Assembly (NCBI RefSeq): GCF_900105515.1
Contig: NZ_FNSY01000001.1
Coordinates: 4,390,001 to 4,454,000 of the forward strand
Direction: 5' to 3'
Length of the DNA: 64,000 bases
Source: Streptomyces sp. 2131.1
GTDB taxonomy: Bacteria > Actinomycetota > Actinomycetes > Streptomycetales > Streptomycetaceae
Shown one piece after another: positions 59,615 through 64,000 of this stretch. Position 1 is the stretch's first letter; every line of letters starts with the position of its first letter. Under the pieces are notes generated by a model, which was not told where the DNA came from, made no database searches, and was given only the letters and a program-made list of their open reading frames with translations. Made by a program: the position numbers and the translations under genes.

Positions 59615-61813
59615 ATGACCACCCCTGCCCCCAGGGGCAGGCGCAACACCCACAGGAAGAAGCAGACCCGCCGGCGCAGACTTCCCATGCGCTACATGCT
59701 GCCGCTCCTGTTTCTCGTTGCCCTGCTCGCCATGCTGATGCTGCGTGGCTACGTGCACAGCGAAATCCTGGCCGACCACCGCATCCGGCCCCCCGTCGCC
59801 ACCGACCGGGTGCCCGAGCAGGTGCTGGACGGCGGGCCGGTCATCGACGCCCGGTCCACCACCGGGCCCGCGAAGACCCTGCGCATCCCGGACCACCGGA
59901 TCGTGCTGACCTTCGACGACGGCCCGGACCCGGTGTGGACGCCGAAGGTGCTGGACGAGCTCAAGAAGTACGACGCCCACGGAGTCTTCTTCGTCACCGG
60001 CACCATGGCCTCGCGCTACCCGGACCTCGTCGAGCGCATGGTGAGGGAGGGGCACGAGGTCGGGCTGCACACCTTCAACCACCCCGATCTCTCCTACCAG
60101 TCCACCAGCCGCATCGACTGGGAGCTGTCCCAGAACCAGCTGGTGCTGGCCGGTGCGGCCGGCATCCGCACCTCGCTGTTCCGGCCGCCGTACTCCTCGT
60201 TCGCCGACGCCATGGACAACAAGTCCTGGCCGGTCACCCAGTACATCGGCAGCCGCGGCTACCTCACCGTCGTCAACAACACCGACAGCGAGGACTGGAA
60301 GCGGCCGGGCGTCCGGGCGATCATCGAGCGGGCCACGCCCAAGCACGGCAAGGGCGCGATCATCCTGATGCACGACTCCGGAGGCGACCGGTCCCAGACC
60401 GTCACCGCCCTGGGGAAGTTCCTGCCGAAGATGCAGAAGCAGGGCTACAGCTTCGCCAACCTCACCGACGCCCTCGGCGCCCCCAGCGCGCACACCCCGG
60501 TCACCGGATTCGACCTGTGGAAGGGCAAGGCGTTCGTCTACGCCGTCGGCGTCTCGGAGCACATCACCGACGTGATGGTGGCCGGCCTCGCCGTCATCGG
60601 GGTACTGGTCTTCGCCCGCTTCGGGCTGATGCTCGTGCTGTCCTTCGTGCACGCCCGCCGGGTGCGCGGGCGCGGCTTCCGCTGGGGCGAGCCCGTCACC
60701 CGCACGGTGACCGTCCTGGTTCCCGCGTACAACGAGAAGAAGTGCATCGCGAACACGGTGCGTTCGCTACTGGCAAGTGACTATCCGGTCGAAGTCATCG
60801 TGATCGACGACGGCTCCACGGACGGCACCGCGGACATCGTCCAGCGGATGCGGCTGCCCAACGTCCGGGTCGTGCGCCAGCGCAACGCGGGCAAGCCCGC
60901 CGCCCTGAACAACGGCATCGCGCACGCCCGCAACGACATCATCGTGATGATGGACGGCGACACGGTCTTCGAGCCGTCCACCGTCCGCGAGCTGGTCCAG
61001 GCCTTCGGCGACCCGCGCGTCGGGGCCGTCGCCGGCAACGCCAAGGTCGGCAACCGCGACTCGCTCATCGGCGCCTGGCAGCACATCGAGTACGTGATGG
61101 GCTTCAACCTCGACCGCCGCATGTACGACGTGCTGCGCTGCATGCCCACCATCCCCGGCGCGGTCGGGGCCTTCCGGCGCGAGGCGCTGGAGCGGGTCGG
61201 CGGCATCAGCGAGGACACCCTCGCCGAGGACACCGACGTCACGATGGCCCTGCACCGGGACGGCTGGCGCGTCGTCTACGCGGAGAACGCCCGCGCCTGG
61301 ACCGAGGCGCCGGAAACCGTGCAGCAGCTCTGGTCGCAGCGCTACCGGTGGTCGTACGGCACCATGCAGGCCATCTGGAAGCACCGCCGGGCCGTCATCG
61401 AGGGCGGGGCGTCGGGCCGGTTCGGGCGCGTCGGGCTGCCGTTCGTCTCGCTGTTCATGGTCGTCGCCCCGCTGCTCGCCCCGCTCATCGACGTCTTCCT
61501 GCTGTACGGGCTCGTGTTCGGGCCCACCGAGAAGACCGTCGGTGCTTGGCTCGGCGTCCTCGCGGTGCAGCTCGTGTGCGCGGCGTACGCCTTCCGGCTC
61601 GACCGGGAACGCATGACCCATCTGCTCTCGCTGCCGCTCCAGCAGGTCCTGTACCGGCAGCTGATGTACGTGGTGCTGCTCCAGTCGTGGATCACCGCTC
61701 TCACCGGCGGCCGGCTGCGCTGGCAGAAGTTGCGCCGCACCGGGGTCGTGGAGGCGCCCGGATCGATGCCCACCCAGCGCGGGCGCGCCCAGGACCGGAG
61801 GCCCGTCGCATGA
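59615..61813 (+). CDS. Polysaccharide deacetylase fused to GT2 processive glycosyltransferase (mat-like)
   Basis: Protein of 732 aa. A membrane anchor (about 28-45) is followed by a NodB deacetylase domain outside the cell (about 92-285): LTFDDGPDPVWTP with Asp101/Asp102, metal-binding HTFNH (His152, His156) and FRPPY. A second membrane segment (about 318-345) leads to a GT2 domain (about 365-600) with IDDGSTDG, MMDGDTVFEP, AEDTDVTMAL and QRYRW, then further membrane segments. The parts match beta-glucosaminoglycan synthases plus PNAG deacetylase in one chain, as in the MatAB system of Streptomyces that glues hyphae into pellets. Confidence 0.9.
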   Translation: MTTPAPRGRRNTHRKKQTRRRRLPMRYMLPLLFLVALLAMLMLRGYVHSEILADHRIRPPVATDRVPEQVLDGGPVIDARSTTGPAKTLRIPDHRIVLTFDDGPDPVWTPKVLDELKKYDAHGVFFVTGTMASRYPDLVERMVREGHEVGLHTFNHPDLSYQSTSRIDWELSQNQLVLAGAAGIRTSLFRPPYSSFADAMDNKSWPVTQYIGSRGYLTVVNNTDSEDWKRPGVRAIIERATPKHGKGAIILMHDSGGDRSQTVTALGKFLPKMQKQGYSFANLTDALGAPSAHTPVTGFDLWKGKAFVYAVGVSEHITDVMVAGLAVIGVLVFARFGLMLVLSFVHARRVRGRGFRWGEPVTRTVTVLVPAYNEKKCIANTVRSLLASDYPVEVIVIDDGSTDGTADIVQRMRLPNVRVVRQRNAGKPAALNNGIAHARNDIIVMMDGDTVFEPSTVRELVQAFGDPRVGAVAGNAKVGNRDSLIGAWQHIEYVMGFNLDRRMYDVLRCMPTIPGAVGAFRREALERVGGISEDTLAEDTDVTMALHRDGWRVVYAENARAWTEAPETVQQLWSQRYRWSYGTMQAIWKHRRAVIEGGASGRFGRVGLPFVSLFMVVAPLLAPLIDVFLLYGLVFGPTEKTVGAWLGVLAVQLVCAAYAFRLDRERMTHLLSLPLQQVLYRQLMYVVLLQSWITALTGGRLRWQKLRRTGVVEAPGSMPTQRGRAQDRRPVA

Positions 61814-63075
61814 CGCACCCACAGCAGTCGTACGGGGAGCCGCACGCGGACGAGCGGACCATGGCGCTGCGCGTGGTGCTGCCCGCCCCCACCGGGCTCG
61901 CCCCGGCCGACGAGCCGGCCCTCGCCCCGGCCGACGAGCCGGCCCCCGCCCCGGCCAAGGCGGGCCGGGACCGCTACCTGGACCTGCTGCGCGCCGTCGC
62001 GCTGGTCCGGGTCGTCGTCTTCCACCTCTTCGGCTGGGCCTGGCTCACCGTCGTGTTCCCGTCCATGGGCGTCATGTTCGCCCTGGCCGGATCGCTGATG
62101 GCCCGGTCGCTGGCCCGGCCCGCGTGGGGCGTCATCCGCTCCCGGGTGCGCAGGCTGCTGCCGCCGATGTGGGCGTTCTGCGCCGTCGTCGTCCCCATGG
62201 TCTTCCTGCTCGGCTGGAAGCCGGTGCGCGAGGAGGGCATCTGGTGGTTCCTCAAGCTGGGCTGCTACATCCTGCCGATCGGCACACCGCCCTTCCCGTG
62301 GGAGAACGGCTCCGAGGGCGGCTGGCTGGAGACCTCGTGGGCCGAGCAGGGGATCGGACCGCTCTGGTACATCCGCGCCTACCTGTGGTTCGTGCTGGCC
62401 TCCCCGCTGCTGCTGAAGGCGTTCCGGAAGCTGCCGTGGGTGACCCTGCTCGCCCCGATCGGGCTCACCGCCGTCATCGGCACCGGCCTGGTCACCGTGG
62501 AGGGCTCGGCCGGTGAGGGCCTGGTCGACTTCGCGGTGTTCGGCTCCTGCTGGATCCTCGGCTTCGCCCACAACGACGGGCTGCTGAAGACGGTCCCGCG
62601 CTACCTCGCGGTCTCGCTCGCCGCGATGCTGATGGCCTTCGCGCTGTGGTGGGGCGCCCACCACCTCACCGAGGAGGGCTGGAACCTCGACGAGATCCCG
62701 CTCGCCCAGGCCACCTGGTCGCTCGGGTTCTGCATGATCCTGCTCCAGTACGCCCCCTCCTGGCGGGAGCTGCCGGGCCGGCTGGCGGGCTGGGACACCC
62801 TGGTCACCCTCGCCAACAACCGGGCGGTGACCATCTACCTGTGGCACAACATGCTGCTGATGGCCACCTTCCCGATCATCGACCTGCTGTGGGACGTGCC
62901 CTGGGTCGGCGACCACCTCGGCACGTACATCGACCGGGCGGACAACGCCCTGGCGCTGATCATCGTCTGGCCGCTGATCGGGCTGATGATCCTCGCCGTC
63001 GGCTGGGTCGAGGACCTCGCCGCCAAGCGGCGCCCGAGGCTCTGGCCCAACGGCGCCGCCCGCGCCCGGGGCTGA
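61810..63075 (+). CDS. Acyltransferase family 3 membrane protein
   Basis: Protein of 421 aa. An Ala/Pro-rich N-terminus (~50 residues with a repeated PADEPA) is followed by about ten membrane segments. The family-3 acyltransferase motif is near the first segment: RYLDLLRAVALVRVVVFHLFGW, with the likely catalytic His. These enzymes add acetyl or succinyl groups to surface polysaccharides. The ATG at 61810 overlaps the previous TGA (ATGA) with GGAGG upstream, so it is coupled to the deacetylase-GT2 gene and probably modifies the same polymer. Confidence 0.88.
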   Translation: MTHPQQSYGEPHADERTMALRVVLPAPTGLAPADEPALAPADEPAPAPAKAGRDRYLDLLRAVALVRVVVFHLFGWAWLTVVFPSMGVMFALAGSLMARSLARPAWGVIRSRVRRLLPPMWAFCAVVVPMVFLLGWKPVREEGIWWFLKLGCYILPIGTPPFPWENGSEGGWLETSWAEQGIGPLWYIRAYLWFVLASPLLLKAFRKLPWVTLLAPIGLTAVIGTGLVTVEGSAGEGLVDFAVFGSCWILGFAHNDGLLKTVPRYLAVSLAAMLMAFALWWGAHHLTEEGWNLDEIPLAQATWSLGFCMILLQYAPSWRELPGRLAGWDTLVTLANNRAVTIYLWHNMLLMATFPIIDLLWDVPWVGDHLGTYIDRADNALALIIVWPLIGLMILAVGWVEDLAAKRRPRLWPNGAARARG

Positions 63076-63083
63076 CCGCGCTG

Positions 63084-63111
63084 CTCACCGGGCCCGCCCC
63101 GGCCCGGTGAG
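63084..63111 (+). terminator. Terminator of the mat-like operon
   Basis: CTCACCGGGCC (63084-63094) and GGCCCGGTGAG (63101-63111) form a perfect 11-bp stem with a 6-nt loop, 8 bp after the acyltransferase stop. Confidence 0.85.
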
Positions 63112-63206
63112 AGCAAGGTTGCCCACAGGTCACCTCGCGGCACGGCGCCGAAACGCGCGCTTCCTAGGTTCGGGACAACACCCCGACCCACCCGTGGAGG
63201 CGCGTG

Positions 63207-64000
63207 ATGGCAGGCCGTTGGATCGAGCACTGGGACCCGGAGGACGAGACCTTCTGGCGGGAGACGGGCGAGCGGACCGCCCGCCGCAACCTGTGGTTCT
63301 CCGTCCTCTCCGAGCACATCGGCTTCTCCATCTGGACCCTGTGGTCCGTGATGGTGCTCTTCATGGGGCCCGAGTACGGGATCGACCCGGCCGGGAAGTT
63401 CTTCCTCATCTCCACCGCGACCCTCGTCGGCGCCGTCGTCCGGGTGCCGTACACCTTCGCGGTGGCCCGGTTCGGTGGCCGGAACTGGACGGTGTTCAGC
63501 GCGCTCACCCTGCTCGTGCCGACGATCGCCGCCCTCGTGGTGATGGAGCCCGGCACCTCGTACGGCACCTTCCTCGCGGTGTCCGCGCTGACCGGCATCG
63601 GCGGCGGGAACTTCGCCTCGTCGATGACGAACATCAACGCCTTCTTCCCGCTGCGCAGGAAGGGCTGGGCGCTCGGGCTCAACGCGGGCGGCGGCAACAT
63701 CGGCGTGCCCGTCGTGCAGCTGGCCGGGCTGCTGGTGATCGGGACGGCCGGGGCCACGCACCCCAGGATCGTGCTCGCCGCGTACATCCCGCTGATCCTG
63801 CTCGCCGCCGGGTGCGCGGCGCTCTTCATGGACAACCTGGCGCCCGTGCGCAACGACACCGGGGCGGCGAAGGAGGCCGTGCGCGACCGCCACACCTGGA
63901 TCATGGCCGCCCTCTACGTCGGCACCTTCGGCTCCTTCATCGGCTACAGCTTCGCCTTCGGGCTCGTCCTCCAGACCCAGTTCGGCCGCACCCCGCTCCA
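63207..64000 (+). CDS. narK: Nitrate/nitrite MFS transporter NarK (3' end outside window)
   Basis: The first 264 codons of an open frame that runs off the window. It starts MAGRWIEHWDPEDETFWRE, the usual N-terminus of actinobacterial NarK proteins. The nitrate/nitrite porter signature is visible twice: GGGNFASSMTNINAFFP and GWALGLNAGGGNIGVP (Gly-rich helices 5 and 8-type motifs). At least seven membrane segments are present so far. It moves nitrate in and/or nitrite out. ATG 63207 has GGAGG six bases upstream. The neighbouring nar genes, if any, lie outside the window. Confidence 0.93.
   Translation, partial: MAGRWIEHWDPEDETFWRETGERTARRNLWFSVLSEHIGFSIWTLWSVMVLFMGPEYGIDPAGKFFLISTATLVGAVVRVPYTFAVARFGGRNWTVFSALTLLVPTIAALVVMEPGTSYGTFLAVSALTGIGGGNFASSMTNINAFFPLRRKGWALGLNAGGGNIGVPVVQLAGLLVIGTAGATHPRIVLAAYIPLILLAAGCAALFMDNLAPVRNDTGAAKEAVRDRHTWIMAALYVGTFGSFIGYSFAFGLVLQTQFGRTPL

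Overview
The window is a piece of a Streptomyces core chromosome. The evidence is the very high GC content with strong GC3 bias, frequent GTG/TTG starts, and a set of actinobacterial marker genes: mtrA-mtrB-lpqB, a secA without a C-terminal zinc motif, pkaA/pkaB, prfB-ftsE-ftsX-S41 protease-smpB-ssrA and a very large (about 1,670 aa) NAD-glutamate dehydrogenase. From memory, the gene order matches the S. coelicolor segment running from about SCO3014 down to SCO2959; this was not checked. LAYOUT: 1-1863 is the 3' part of 23S rRNA, the 5S rRNA and a strong terminator. 1915-7387 is a five-gene leftward operon (membrane protein, DUF4129, DUF4350, MoxR ATPase, DUF58). 7528-16024 runs rightward: mtnA, mtrA-mtrB-lpqB, comF-like, hpf and an orphan LuxR-type response regulator. 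16056-23278 holds a QLD-type AlkX/YcaQ DNA glycosylase, a GNAT acetyltransferase, secA, an Rv3235-like protein, a DUF6912 protein and a HAD protein. 23637-28646 is the NAD-GDH, followed by a non-coding 47-bp tandem repeat array. 29059-40910 is a cell-surface glycopolymer region: a TagGH-type ABC exporter divergent from a TetR regulator, two GT2/CDP-glycerol transferase fusions, and a putative polyprenyl-phosphate-sugar module (GT2-methyltransferase fusion, ArnE/EmrE-like flippase, GT87-like membrane transferase). 41108-44803 is a sugar ABC importer without its own ATPase; one permease carries an extra extracytoplasmic domain. 45097-52045 is a phospho-signalling block: a large FHA/FtsK-like protein with degenerate Walker motifs, divergent from the Ser/Thr kinases pkaA and pkaB. 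52115-58789 is prfB, a LAETG surface protein with 27 PGTD repeats, a mini zinc-ribbon membrane protein, ftsE-ftsX, an S41 protease, smpB and tmRNA. 59120-63075 is a mat-like exopolysaccharide operon (TM protein, deacetylase-GT2 fusion, acyltransferase). 63207-64000 is a truncated NarK-type transporter. HOW THE GENES WORK TOGETHER: most of the window serves envelope growth, division and stress control. MtrAB-LpqB, FtsEX with the protease, SecA, teichoic-acid-like polymer synthesis and export, and the mat-like exopolysaccharide genes act at the cell surface. Hpf, SmpB-tmRNA and PrfB act on ribosomes. RECURRING PATTERNS: (i) several genes show a TANNNT -10 hexamer 6-8 nt before the start codon and no Shine-Dalgarno, which suggests leaderless transcripts; (ii) intergenic regions between convergent genes hold either a strong hairpin or copies of a TCAANCGCCGG-type repeat. 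I found no tRNA genes, insertion sequences, prophage genes or CRISPR arrays.
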